The position numbers were made by a program, and so were the translations under genes. A stretch of DNA of 64,000 nucleotides, from assembly GCA_964634885.1 (NCBI GenBank), contig CAZWLN010000004.1, positions 1 to 64,000 on the forward strand. Reading direction: 5' to 3'. Within the stretch, counting starts at the first letter, position 1. Each line of letters opens with the position of its first letter. The notes below the pieces were generated by a model. It ran no database searches. It saw only the letters and a program-made list of their open reading frames with translations, and was not told where the DNA came from. Below, one piece after another: positions 42,913-51,649 of this stretch. Source of the stretch: DAINRZ01 sp964634885 (lineage in GTDB: Bacteria > Bacteroidota > Ignavibacteria > Kapaibacteriales > UBA2268).

Positions 42913-45129
42913 TCACTCTTTTACGAACGCTGCCGTTTTCCCGCCGCAGTCGATGAAATAGACTCCCGGGGCGAACCGGGATATGTCTATCCTCAGCGTA
43001 GCGCCTGCCGTTGTCGATGTGTGCACGAGCTGTCCGAGGGAGTTGCAGACACGGACAGCGACGGGAGAAGCAAGGCCTTCTTCCGCACGGATGTCAATGT
43101 AATCTGATGCAGGGTTGGGGGAGATGTTCAATCCGTCTGAATAGTGTAGGGACATGTCTTCTTCTACGGGGTTGATGCCTGAGATGTTCCATATCCTGAT
43201 GGTTCCGTCGCAACTGCCGCTTATGATTTTACTATAATCTTTATTAAAATTCGCAAAATGAATGGATCGGGTATGGCCTGACAAGGTAGCGGTTTCTTTG
43301 CCGCTGTTCACATCCCACAGCCTGATTGTATTATCTTCGGCATAGCTGATTACTCTTTTTCCATCCTTGTCGAAAGTCACATAGTAAACCACACCGGTAT
43401 GGCCGGTCAGAACACTGAGCATTGTACCGGCAGAGGCGTCCCATATCCTGATTGTACTGTCCCTGCCGCCACTGGAGATGAATCTGCCGTCCGGACTGAA
43501 ACAAATGGTGTAAACTTCGTCGATGTGCCCGGCCAGGGTTTTCATTTTCGCGGCTGTTTTAACTTCCCATATCTCAACAGAGCCGTCCCTGTTTCCGGTT
43601 ACAATTGTACTGCCGTCCGGACTGAAAGCGAAATCCAGAATATTATTAATACTGGGTATAGAGCAGATTTCAACGCCGGAGCCGACATCCCAGACCTTTA
43701 ACCGGCTTTCATAGTCAAGTGCGGCAATTCTGCTTCCGTCATTACTGAATTTGAATGAACCGATTTCTTCGCTATGTTGCAATCTGAATATTTCAGAACC
43801 TGTAGCTGAATTCCACAATATTAATACGCTGTCGTCTCCGGTGCTTGCAATAATGCTCCCGTCGGGGCTGAAGAGTATTTGTTCTACATTATAGTAAAGA
43901 CCTCCGTTACATACGGTGATTGTGTTGCCGCTATTGCCGTCACAGATTTTAATTTCATTGTTTCCAAAACCGTAAGCAAATTTGGAGTTGTTGGGAGAGT
44001 ATGATATAGTATTAATATTTCCGAATTGTTCTGTGTACCATTTTATTACCGAGCCTGACTGGGCATTCCAAAGTTTTGCCGTACCGTCAAGGCTCCGGCT
44101 CAATACTCTGCTGCCGTCGGTACTGAAGTAAGCTTCCTGAATGCAGCCGGTAAAACCGGTCAGTGTACAAATCTCATTGCCGGAATCCACATCCCAGAGT
44201 TTAATGGCGTTCTCCCAGTTCTCGCTTGCACTTATGATTTTGCTGCCGTCGGGACTGAAACATATTTTTTGAATCAATGATGAATGACCTTTGAATTCAT
44301 GAATTTCATCTCCAGTTTCGACGTCCCAGAGTATTATTCTACTGTCCCATTCTTCGCCACCGCCGGCAATCTTACTCCCGTCAGGGCTGAAACAAACAGA
44401 CGACACCGCTTGGGTATGGCCCTTCAAAGAGTCGGTAATCGTGCCGGTACCTAAGTCCCACAAGACTATTTCTTTGCTCCTGCTCCCGCAGGCAATTTTT
44501 TTACCGTCCGGGCTGAATGCCATACAGTTAATGTATGAGGAATATCCTGTTAATGTATCGATCAAAGCTCCGGTATTTGCATCCCATATATATATTCTTG
44601 GGTCTAAAACACTGATAAGGCCTGCAATTTTTGTTCCGTCCGGGCTGTAACAGACGCGTCTTAAGTATGCTGCTCCGTCAATCAGTGTCCTTATTTCTTG
44701 TCCGGTGTTGATGTCCCATGTTTTGATTGTCTGATCATTGCCGCAGCTGACGATGTTGTTGCCGTCGGGGCTGAAACTGGCGTTTAATACCAAGTCTTTA
44801 TGGCCTTTCAGGGTCTGTATTAAAGCGCCAGTATTAGCGTCCCGGATCTGTATGTCATTTCCGCTTGAGTTCAGCAGTTTACTGCCGTCGGGGCTGTAAG
44901 CAATGCATGTTACTAAGCCGGTGTTTTCTCTGATTGAAAGGATCGTGTCTTTTTTGGCAATGTCCCAGATGAATAGGCCTGCACGGCTGCCGGAAGCTAT
45001 TTTCGTTCCGTCCGGGCTGCAGGCAATATCGCTGAGCGTACCGAAACCGAGTATCTTTTCACAGTATTGCTGTGCATTTACGGGGAATACGACTATTATT
45101 AAAAATAATACGGCAAACAGCTTTTTCAT
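42913..45129 (-). CDS. Secreted WD40-repeat protein with T9SS sorting domain
   Basis: A 738-residue exported protein with a signal peptide (MKKLFAVLFLIIVVFPVNAQ) and about 14 WD40 repeats, with recurrent FSPDG(S/T)KI and IWDxxTG units. That is enough for two seven-bladed propellers. The end (ISPNPASDYIDIRAEEG ... APGVYFIDCGG) is a T9SS sorting domain. WD40 domains usually mediate protein-protein contacts, and in bacteria they are mostly cytoplasmic or fused to kinases, so a surface-exported WD40 array is unusual. A GGAGG lies upstream of the ATG at 45129. The binding partner is unknown. The TPR gene upstream is in the same direction, 122 bp away. Confidence 0.85.
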   Translation of the reverse strand: MKKLFAVLFLIIVVFPVNAQQYCEKILGFGTLSDIACSPDGTKIASGSRAGLFIWDIAKKDTILSIRENTGLVTCIAYSPDGSKLLNSSGNDIQIRDANTGALIQTLKGHKDLVLNASFSPDGNNIVSCGNDQTIKTWDINTGQEIRTLIDGAAYLRRVCYSPDGTKIAGLISVLDPRIYIWDANTGALIDTLTGYSSYINCMAFSPDGKKIACGSRSKEIVLWDLGTGTITDSLKGHTQAVSSVCFSPDGSKIAGGGEEWDSRIILWDVETGDEIHEFKGHSSLIQKICFSPDGSKIISASENWENAIKLWDVDSGNEICTLTGFTGCIQEAYFSTDGSRVLSRSLDGTAKLWNAQSGSVIKWYTEQFGNINTISYSPNNSKFAYGFGNNEIKICDGNSGNTITVCNGGLYYNVEQILFSPDGSIIASTGDDSVLILWNSATGSEIFRLQHSEEIGSFKFSNDGSRIAALDYESRLKVWDVGSGVEICSIPSINNILDFAFSPDGSTIVTGNRDGSVEIWEVKTAAKMKTLAGHIDEVYTICFSPDGRFISSGGRDSTIRIWDASAGTMLSVLTGHTGVVYYVTFDKDGKRVISYAEDNTIRLWDVNSGKETATLSGHTRSIHFANFNKDYSKIISGSCDGTIRIWNISGINPVEEDMSLHYSDGLNISPNPASDYIDIRAEEGLASPVAVRVCNSLGQLVHTSTTAGATLRIDISRFAPGVYFIDCGGKTAAFVKE

Positions 45130-45251
45130 GTTATCCTCCTGTTTTAAAAGCGGTTTAACAGTTCAAATATAATAATTTCAATAATAATATGAAAGTATTA
45201 TTATTTACTTGAAATAATTAACCGTTTAAACAGGTAAATATGGTATTTTTC

Positions 45252-47039
45252 TCAGCTGTTCCTCAGTTTGCGTATCCTGTCGCGCGCCTTGTCGAGGTAG
45301 ATGGAACGGGGATATTTCTTCAGCAACTCGGTGTAATTCTTCTGTGCCTCGTCGCTACGGCCCTGTTCATAGTAGCTGTCGGCTACGAGCATCATCGCAT
45401 AGTCGCCGTAGATGGTGTTGGGATAGGTTTGCATCAGTTCGTTGAGGATTTCCCTGACCTTGTCGTATTCCTTCAGTCCGAACCTCAGTTCAGCCGCTTT
45501 CATCAGGCTTTTCTCGGCAAGAGTCGAACCTTTTGCCGTCTGCGATGTGGATATATAAAGGTCAATCGCTTCGGCCGTTTTCTTTTGCCGTTCTTTCAGT
45601 TCGGCGGAGGCAAAGCGTACGACGGCGTCTTTGTTCTTCAGGTTGTCTTCGATGATTATAATTTTGTTTAAAGCATCGTTCGAATAATTCGATCCGGACA
45701 TCATCGACAGGTCACGGAAATGTGCCAGGGCCGTGTCTATTTCCCCCTTGTAGTATTCAATCTCGACAAGGCGGTAGGAAGCCTTTTCGAGTTCATCCAC
45801 GGGGACCCGTCCTGCCAATTGCCGTACCAGGGTGTAACAGGACCGGGCGTCTTCGAGCCTGTCCATGGCGATATATACATCTCCGAGCAGATTGGATGCT
45901 TCGGCTTTGACATTCGTAGCTTTAACACTGCCGATGAGTGATGTCAGTTCTTCCACGGCAGCGTCGTTGTCGGCCAGGTAATAGAGATAGATCTCGGCAA
46001 TCCTGACGGAGCAGTCCCAGGCAATCTGGGTGTTAGGATACTGCCTGGAAATATCTTCGTACAGTTCTATTACCTTTTTCAGTTCATTAGTATTGAGCAC
46101 CGTGTCCTGGGAGAATTTCTGTTCCTGTGTCCTGGCGTACCCGTACAGTGCCTGCTGGAACATGGAGCCTGCCTTACCGAGTTCAAGGACATACTCGTAG
46201 GCTTTCAGGGCTATGTCATAGACTCCGTCGGTCCGGAGGTTCTGTGCAAAGATGTAAACTTCGTATCCGCCGGCGTTGGACATTTTGTCGAGGTCGGTAT
46301 ATACCTCGAGCGCTTTCATATATTCGCCTCCGGCGCTGAGGAACCAGCCGTAGAGCTTCTTCAGCCTTGCTTCCCTGCCGGAACTTCCGCTTTCTAATAC
46401 GCCCCTGATGTATTTCCTGGCTTCTTCGTTGTACATCAGCGCCGACAGCTTGCCCTGCGCCGCCTGCAGGTTGTTGGTGATCTGCAGGGCGTCGAGAACT
46501 TCTGTAACGCCGTCCTTGTAATTGCCGGTGGCGATATACAACTGGCAGAGCTTGTCGGAGAATATCCGTACTTTGTCCAGTTCCTTACGTGCTTTCAGAA
46601 GTGTGGCAATGGCTTTGTCGAAGAGCATCAGGTTGATCTGTACGTTCGAAAGCTCATCGTAAGCGGCTTCGTTTCCCGGTGCCGTTTCAATTGCCTGGTC
46701 CCAGGCTGTTACAGCTTCTTTCGGCTTGCCTGTCTTCCACAGTACTTCGCCGTAGAGTATGTAAATATCTGCACTCTTCGTGTAATTGAGCTGCTCTTCG
46801 ACAAAGGGAAGGAGGCCACTGTACTGGTTCAGGGCTTTCATTGTCCGGGCCAGGCCGAAGAAACACCTGGTGTTTTTCGGATTGAGCCTGTACACTTCCG
46901 AATAGACACGGGCAGCGTTTTTCAGGTCGCCGCTCTTCTCGTAACTTTCAGCCATGTTTAACTGGCTTTCAAGCCCCTGCTGGGCTGTAAGAGTAAGGCT
47001 CAGCGCCGTAAACAGCGCCATCATATATAATATTCTCAT
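45252..47039 (-). CDS. Exported TPR-repeat protein
   Basis: A 595-residue protein with a signal peptide (MRILYMMALFTALSLTLTAQ) and tetratricopeptide repeats along most of its length, e.g. NMAESYEKSGDLKNAARVYSEVY and near the end VADSYYEQGRSDEAQKNYTELLKKYP. TPR arrays serve as protein scaffolds; the C-terminal repeats resemble the outer-membrane assembly and CpoB-type subclass. An upstream TTG at 47051 is possible, but the ATG at 47039 gives a better signal peptide. The gene lies directly upstream of the WD40 cargo, so a shared envelope role is possible. Confidence 0.75.
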   Translation of the reverse strand: MRILYMMALFTALSLTLTAQQGLESQLNMAESYEKSGDLKNAARVYSEVYRLNPKNTRCFFGLARTMKALNQYSGLLPFVEEQLNYTKSADIYILYGEVLWKTGKPKEAVTAWDQAIETAPGNEAAYDELSNVQINLMLFDKAIATLLKARKELDKVRIFSDKLCQLYIATGNYKDGVTEVLDALQITNNLQAAQGKLSALMYNEEARKYIRGVLESGSSGREARLKKLYGWFLSAGGEYMKALEVYTDLDKMSNAGGYEVYIFAQNLRTDGVYDIALKAYEYVLELGKAGSMFQQALYGYARTQEQKFSQDTVLNTNELKKVIELYEDISRQYPNTQIAWDCSVRIAEIYLYYLADNDAAVEELTSLIGSVKATNVKAEASNLLGDVYIAMDRLEDARSCYTLVRQLAGRVPVDELEKASYRLVEIEYYKGEIDTALAHFRDLSMMSGSNYSNDALNKIIIIEDNLKNKDAVVRFASAELKERQKKTAEAIDLYISTSQTAKGSTLAEKSLMKAAELRFGLKEYDKVREILNELMQTYPNTIYGDYAMMLVADSYYEQGRSDEAQKNYTELLKKYPRSIYLDKARDRIRKLRNS

Positions 47040-47166
47040 TCTTTGATTCAATTGTTCAATTTTTTTCTACAATAACTTATTAATTGACGAAACCTGCTGA
47101 TAACTGTTTTATAATAACTTAAAACACAGTATTTTTAAACTTTTTTGATTATAAGTAATTGGATTT

Positions 47167-48354
47167 GTGAGTGAGATAGCGGCAAATACGGGAAAATTCA
47201 GGGCAACACAGGTGTGGATTGTGGCTCTCAGCCACCTGGCGCACGACCTTTACCCGGCGTTCCTGGCGCTGTTGATGCCGCTGCTGATTGCAAACCTGGG
47301 CCTGACCTACTCGCAGGCCGGAGTCCTGTTCTTCCTTTCGCAGATACCGTCCATACTCACTCCGTTCATCGGTGTTTACACCGACAAGTACAACCTGCGT
47401 TACCTTGCGGCTTTGTCTCCTGCCGTCAGCGCACTGACGATGAGTTTCATTGCCAACGTCGATTCCTACTTTGTCATCTGTGTACTGATTTTTCTCTCTG
47501 GCCTGAACTCAGCCCTCTATCACATTCCCACACCCGTAATGATCAAGGAGTACTCCGGAGACAGGATCGGCAGGGGAATGAGTATTTTTATGTTCGGGGG
47601 AGAACTGGCAAGGACGCTGGGCCCGCTGATGTTCATGGCTGCTGTTGACTGGTGGGACCTGGAAGGCTCATACAGAATTGTTGTGCCCGGCCTCGTAGTG
47701 TCATTGTTGTTGTTCGTAACCATTAGAAATTCCGGCCTCAGCAGCAACCCGGCAGGCAGGAGCAACAGTTCGGGCAGTATTTTCATTGCCTGGAAACGTC
47801 TGAAAACAATCTTTATCATCAGTATTGGCCTAATACTCAGCAAGGCATTCCTGATCAAAGCCCTCACATCCTATCTCCCGACCTATCTGACAGCCAATCA
47901 TGCCGATCTCTGGCTTGCCGGCGCTGCCCTGTCGATCCTGCAGCTTGCCGGGGCGCTGGGAGCAGTCACTTCAGGCACTCTGTCGGACTATTTCGGAAGG
48001 AAAAGGCTGATGTTTATCGTAACTGTAACGGCTCCGTTCTTCATGCTCCTGTTCATCTATTCCGACGCGGCCTTCTATCTGCCGCTTCTCGTGATTATGG
48101 GATTCATCAATTTCTCCATCAACCCTCTGCTGCTGGCCATGATACAGGAAAACGAGCATGACTATCCTGCTTCTGCAAACAGCATATACATGACTCTGAA
48201 TTTTGTGATAAATTCAATTGTTGCATTTCTCTTCGGCTTTCTCAGCGACTACATCTCCCTTAACGGAGTCTATCTTGCCGCTGCCGCCGCATCGCTTGTC
48301 GGGATACCCTTTGTGCTGAAGCTGCCGGGGACACTGAGAAAAGCGAAACCGTGA
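47167..48354 (+). CDS. MFS transporter, fosmidomycin-resistance (Fsr)-like
   Basis: A 395-residue protein with 12 predicted helices. The first helix begins LSHLAHDLYPAFLALLMPLL, close to the HxxxDxYxGxLPxLxPxL pattern of Fsr-type exporters. The third segment has ALYHIPTPVMIKE and GRGMSIFMFGGELARTLGPL. The substrate is not known; export of a drug or sugar derivative is typical. The GTG at 47167 is the start. Its TGA ends one base before the stop codon of the GT4 gene on the other strand. Confidence 0.75.
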   Translation: MSEIAANTGKFRATQVWIVALSHLAHDLYPAFLALLMPLLIANLGLTYSQAGVLFFLSQIPSILTPFIGVYTDKYNLRYLAALSPAVSALTMSFIANVDSYFVICVLIFLSGLNSALYHIPTPVMIKEYSGDRIGRGMSIFMFGGELARTLGPLMFMAAVDWWDLEGSYRIVVPGLVVSLLLFVTIRNSGLSSNPAGRSNSSGSIFIAWKRLKTIFIISIGLILSKAFLIKALTSYLPTYLTANHADLWLAGAALSILQLAGALGAVTSGTLSDYFGRKRLMFIVTVTAPFFMLLFIYSDAAFYLPLLVIMGFINFSINPLLLAMIQENEHDYPASANSIYMTLNFVINSIVAFLFGFLSDYISLNGVYLAAAAASLVGIPFVLKLPGTLRKAKP

Positions 48355-49470
48355 CTATCTCTTGAAATTCTCCACTGTCTTACGGCAGATTGCTTCCATT
48401 TCCCTGGCAGACTTGTCCCACGAAAAACTCTTTGCCCAATCCACAGCCCCGTTTGACAGGTTGTCCAAAGTGTTCCTGTCGGTCAGAACAAGGTGAAGCC
48501 TGTCTGCCAGTTCGGCGACATTGCCGTATTCATAGAGGAGGCCTGAATGGCCGTTGCGGATGGAGTCGCGCAGGCCGGGGACATTGGAGGAAATGACCGG
48601 TGTCCCGCATGCATTGGCTTCGATGTTGGTAATTCCCCATCCTTCTTTCATCGAAGTATTGACGGCGACATGGCAGAGGCTCAGGTATTTTACCTTGTCC
48701 TGCTCGTTGACGAAACCGAGGAATATTACTTTGTCGGCAATGCCCAGGGTGGCGGCAAGTCTTTCGAGGTACGGCTGGAAATCGCCACGGCCCATGAAAT
48801 AGAGCCTGGCTTCCGGCAGTTCCTTCGATATGACTGCAAAAGCCTTCATCAGGTGGTCGGGGCTTTTGTACTTCTTCAGCCTGCCGAAGTATATCACTGA
48901 AGGATAGGGATACTTTTCCCCGACTGCCAGGGGGAAATTCTCCGGGGTAATGGCGTTGTAAACAATCGAGAAGTTCCTTTCGTCGAAACCTCTTTCCATA
49001 AATTCCTGTTTAGTGCTTTCAGAGACCACGACGAAAGGTGTTTCTTTATATACATAGTCCACCAGCTTTTCCGACATGTAAACATATATGCCCTGTGCAA
49101 AGCCTGCTTCGCGGAAAATGCTCTTCCCGAAGAAATGGTGGCTGACGGCAAGCAGAGGCTCCCTGACGAAACGCGGTGTGTAGAAAGGTATTTTATTTAT
49201 GTCGTCGATTACCAGGTCATAGCTCTCATTGCGGAACCGTTTCAGATACTCGGGTTTGACCTTGAAGTTGAACAGGTTACGGCTGCCCTTGCGAATGACG
49301 CGTATCCCGTCGATGATTTCTTCCTCTGCGGAACCTTCCCAGCGGCAGCAGAACAGGGTAATCTCATGGCCCATTGCCGCCATGCGCCTGAATATCTCGT
49401 GCATATGCACTTCCGCTCCGCCACCGAAAGGATTGTTAATATCCTGCCAGTTGATAATAAGTATTTTCAT
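48355..49470 (-). CDS. Glycosyltransferase family 4
   Basis: A 371-residue GT-B enzyme that transfers a sugar from an NDP-sugar with retention. The N-terminal half has NNPFGGGAEVHMHEIFRRMA. The C-terminal half has VIYFGRLKKYKSPDHLMKAF and the donor-site segment SMKEGWGITNIEANACGTPV, with the E-x7-E motif. The acceptor may be an LPS core or other surface glycan, given kdsB and the PorZ-like gene nearby. It is a single gene, tail to tail with the Fsr-like transporter. Confidence 0.88.
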   Translation of the reverse strand: MKILIINWQDINNPFGGGAEVHMHEIFRRMAAMGHEITLFCCRWEGSAEEEIIDGIRVIRKGSRNLFNFKVKPEYLKRFRNESYDLVIDDINKIPFYTPRFVREPLLAVSHHFFGKSIFREAGFAQGIYVYMSEKLVDYVYKETPFVVVSESTKQEFMERGFDERNFSIVYNAITPENFPLAVGEKYPYPSVIYFGRLKKYKSPDHLMKAFAVISKELPEARLYFMGRGDFQPYLERLAATLGIADKVIFLGFVNEQDKVKYLSLCHVAVNTSMKEGWGITNIEANACGTPVISSNVPGLRDSIRNGHSGLLYEYGNVAELADRLHLVLTDRNTLDNLSNGAVDWAKSFSWDKSAREMEAICRKTVENFKR

Positions 49471-49660
49471 CTGTTTCCCAGTATTTGAATTTTAATAATT
49501 CTATGAGAGACAAAATTAATAACAAATATTGTTAAATCTAAAAAATTGAAGTTAAGGACAGAATTATGAAAAATTATTCATAATTGGCATTGTGGCACAA
49601 ACATTGAAAAATAGGCTATTAAAATATTGAAATTTAAGATAGAGAATTTGGAGAATGCCC

Positions 49661-50776
49661 ATGAATAGAGCAATTTGGAAATCGGGGGGAATAAATTCAT
49701 GCATAATAAAATGCAGGTGGCTATTATTATTCGCCATTGTTATCTCGGTAGCGCTTGTTTCCTGTTCGCCCAGAAGCGTCAGGAACGGGAAAACCAGGAC
49801 GGTTCGATACCCGGTCAAAGAAAAAACAGTTGAAAATAAATCGGTAAAAGACATCGACAACAAGGAGGTTATCGACGCTCGCAGCCAGTTGGAAGAAGAA
49901 CTGAAGCTGACGGCCGACGGCAACAAAAGCGATACTTTCTACATGGACGCCCGTACGGGCATTGTAATGCCGAAGCCGTCCTCTGCCGACGTAATGACCA
50001 TTTACGACGAGCAGGAGAATATAAACAGGAAGGTAAGCACACTGCAAACAGATGTTACGGAAATGAAAAATACCCTGGAGATGATTAAGAGTGAACTGAT
50101 TACAATGAACGGTAAGCAGCCGCGTGAAGACGCAGTAGCAGGTGAGTCTTCGGAAGGAGACGACATTCCCCGGAAAAAGGCGAATGTGATGCTCTCCGAC
50201 GAAAAAGTTGGGAAGAAGCCCCCTGTCCGTACGCAAAACAGCACACAGGTTAAAAAGCAGCAGAGTGTTGGAAACCAGCCCAAACCGAAGACAAAAGTCG
50301 TCAGGAGCAATAAGCCGAAGAAGACGGAGGAGACAGAGAAGACAGAGAACGATGTCCAGGACTTCTCGCAGGTGGACGGCAGCGCCGAGAATAGCGACCA
50401 GGGGCCGGACGAGAATATCGGCGGCTTCAATAAAGCAATGGAAGAATTCAGGAGTAAGAATTACAGAAATGCAATCAACGAACTTCATGAAATGATGAAA
50501 AATGAAAAAAACCCGGTAAATATTGGGAAATATAACTACTGGCTGGGCGAATCGCACTTCGGGCTGAACCAGTACGACAAAGCCGTCAATTACTTCCGGA
50601 AAGTGCTGAAATCGGGTAACAGCGCCAAGAAGGACGATGCCATGATAATGATTGCCGAGTCGCAGGTGCGCACCGGTAACGTTGACGAAGCGAAGAAGAC
50701 CTTCTCCGACCTGATTGCCTGTTACCCCAAGAGCAGGTATGTGCCGAGAGCAAGGAAAATGCTCCAGCAATTGTAA
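49661..50776 (+). CDS. CpoB/YbgF-like lipoprotein with coiled coil and TPR
   Basis: A 371-residue lipoprotein with lipobox LVSC near residue 35. A coiled-coil stretch (about 115-150), a long Lys/Glu/Gln-rich disordered linker and a C-terminal TPR domain follow, including WLGESHFGLNQYDKAVNYFRKVL and the final ACYPKSRYVPRARKMLQQL. This layout matches YbgF/CpoB of the Tol-Pal system, which links outer-membrane constriction to peptidoglycan synthesis. The family call is likely, but tol-pal genes are not in the window. GGAG lies seven bases before the ATG at 49661; the ATG at 49655 is too close to it. Confidence 0.7.
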   Translation: MNRAIWKSGGINSCIIKCRWLLLFAIVISVALVSCSPRSVRNGKTRTVRYPVKEKTVENKSVKDIDNKEVIDARSQLEEELKLTADGNKSDTFYMDARTGIVMPKPSSADVMTIYDEQENINRKVSTLQTDVTEMKNTLEMIKSELITMNGKQPREDAVAGESSEGDDIPRKKANVMLSDEKVGKKPPVRTQNSTQVKKQQSVGNQPKPKTKVVRSNKPKKTEETEKTENDVQDFSQVDGSAENSDQGPDENIGGFNKAMEEFRSKNYRNAINELHEMMKNEKNPVNIGKYNYWLGESHFGLNQYDKAVNYFRKVLKSGNSAKKDDAMIMIAESQVRTGNVDEAKKTFSDLIACYPKSRYVPRARKMLQQL

Positions 50777-50811
50777 AAAATTTTGTTTTTCTTATTATGT
50801 GTTTATCAGGC

Positions 50812-50840
50812 GGGGCTGCACACTAAAAACGTGCGGCCCC
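50812..50840. other. GC-rich hairpin between convergent genes
   Basis: GGGGCTGCAC and GTGCGGCCCC pair with one mismatch around a 9-base loop. Neither strand has a T-run after it, so it is a stem-loop at the convergent 3' ends rather than a textbook terminator. Confidence 0.6.
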
Positions 50841-50861
50841 TGCTGTTTCAGCCGGTTCCCG

Positions 50862-51641
50862 TCAGTAATCCGCCGGTTCTATCGGTGTTGCATGGTTCCT
50901 GTCGGGAGAATAGATGAGCATGATCGAGACCGAAGTCGTCGAAATCTTCCAGTTGGTAGAGGACATGAAATTGAACAGGCCTATGTCGTCGCAAAGTTCA
51001 GGGCAGATGAAGAGGTCTCTGCTGACGGGGATGAAGTATCTTATGCCAATTGAAAAAGTAAAATAGAAGGGATTAATATCCGGCAGTTCACCGGACACTA
51101 CATTTCTTACCCTGAGCCCGTTCTCGAAAGAAACCCAGTCGGGCGACTTGATTGATTCTTTCTGGGTAAAGTCATAAGCAAAGAATTTCATCAAATTGAG
51201 TTTAACCAAGCCTGCCAGCTTTTTCGTAAACTTGTATTCCACGCCTGCACTGAGCCTGGCAGCCCCGAGGGAAGCGTCGATGCAGTGTTCAATCGTAACG
51301 TTGTGCAGGTAGTTTTCGTATATCTGTTTTTTTATCTCTTCCGTAATCAGTTCCCCGCTTAAATTTGCATAGCCGCCCTGTACGAACAGCGACAGCCTGT
51401 CGGTCAGTGCATAGCCGGCAAGTACGCTGAAGCCGGCGCCCCAGCCGTTGCCGTTGTTGAAAACCGGGCAGCAGCTCGGTACACCGGGTAAAGAACCGAA
51501 GTCAGCATTGAAAATGTTGTAATTCAGGGTGGGAGACACTCCGTAACTGAAATAGCCTGAGGTTCTGTACATTTCCTGAGGTAGAGCGCCGGAAACCATA
51601 GTCAATAATAAAAACGCCATAAGCACTATTTTACTTTTCAT
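50862..51641 (-). CDS. Outer-membrane beta-barrel protein
   Basis: A 259-residue exported protein with a signal peptide (MKSKIVLMAFLLLTMVSGALPQ). The N-terminal part has a GVPSCCP segment followed by GNGWGAGFSVLAGYALTDRLSLFVQGGYA, typical barrel strands. A second strand group near the end (FYFTFSIGIRYFIPVSRDL) continues the pattern. Such proteins often precede an OmpA-like domain, but none is present here. It is encoded 8 bp downstream of the large fusion gene on the same strand, so it is probably cotranscribed with it. Confidence 0.65.
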   Translation of the reverse strand: MKSKIVLMAFLLLTMVSGALPQEMYRTSGYFSYGVSPTLNYNIFNADFGSLPGVPSCCPVFNNGNGWGAGFSVLAGYALTDRLSLFVQGGYANLSGELITEEIKKQIYENYLHNVTIEHCIDASLGAARLSAGVEYKFTKKLAGLVKLNLMKFFAYDFTQKESIKSPDWVSFENGLRVRNVVSGELPDINPFYFTFSIGIRYFIPVSRDLFICPELCDDIGLFNFMSSTNWKISTTSVSIMLIYSPDRNHATPIEPADY

Positions 51642-51649
51642 CAGTTCAC

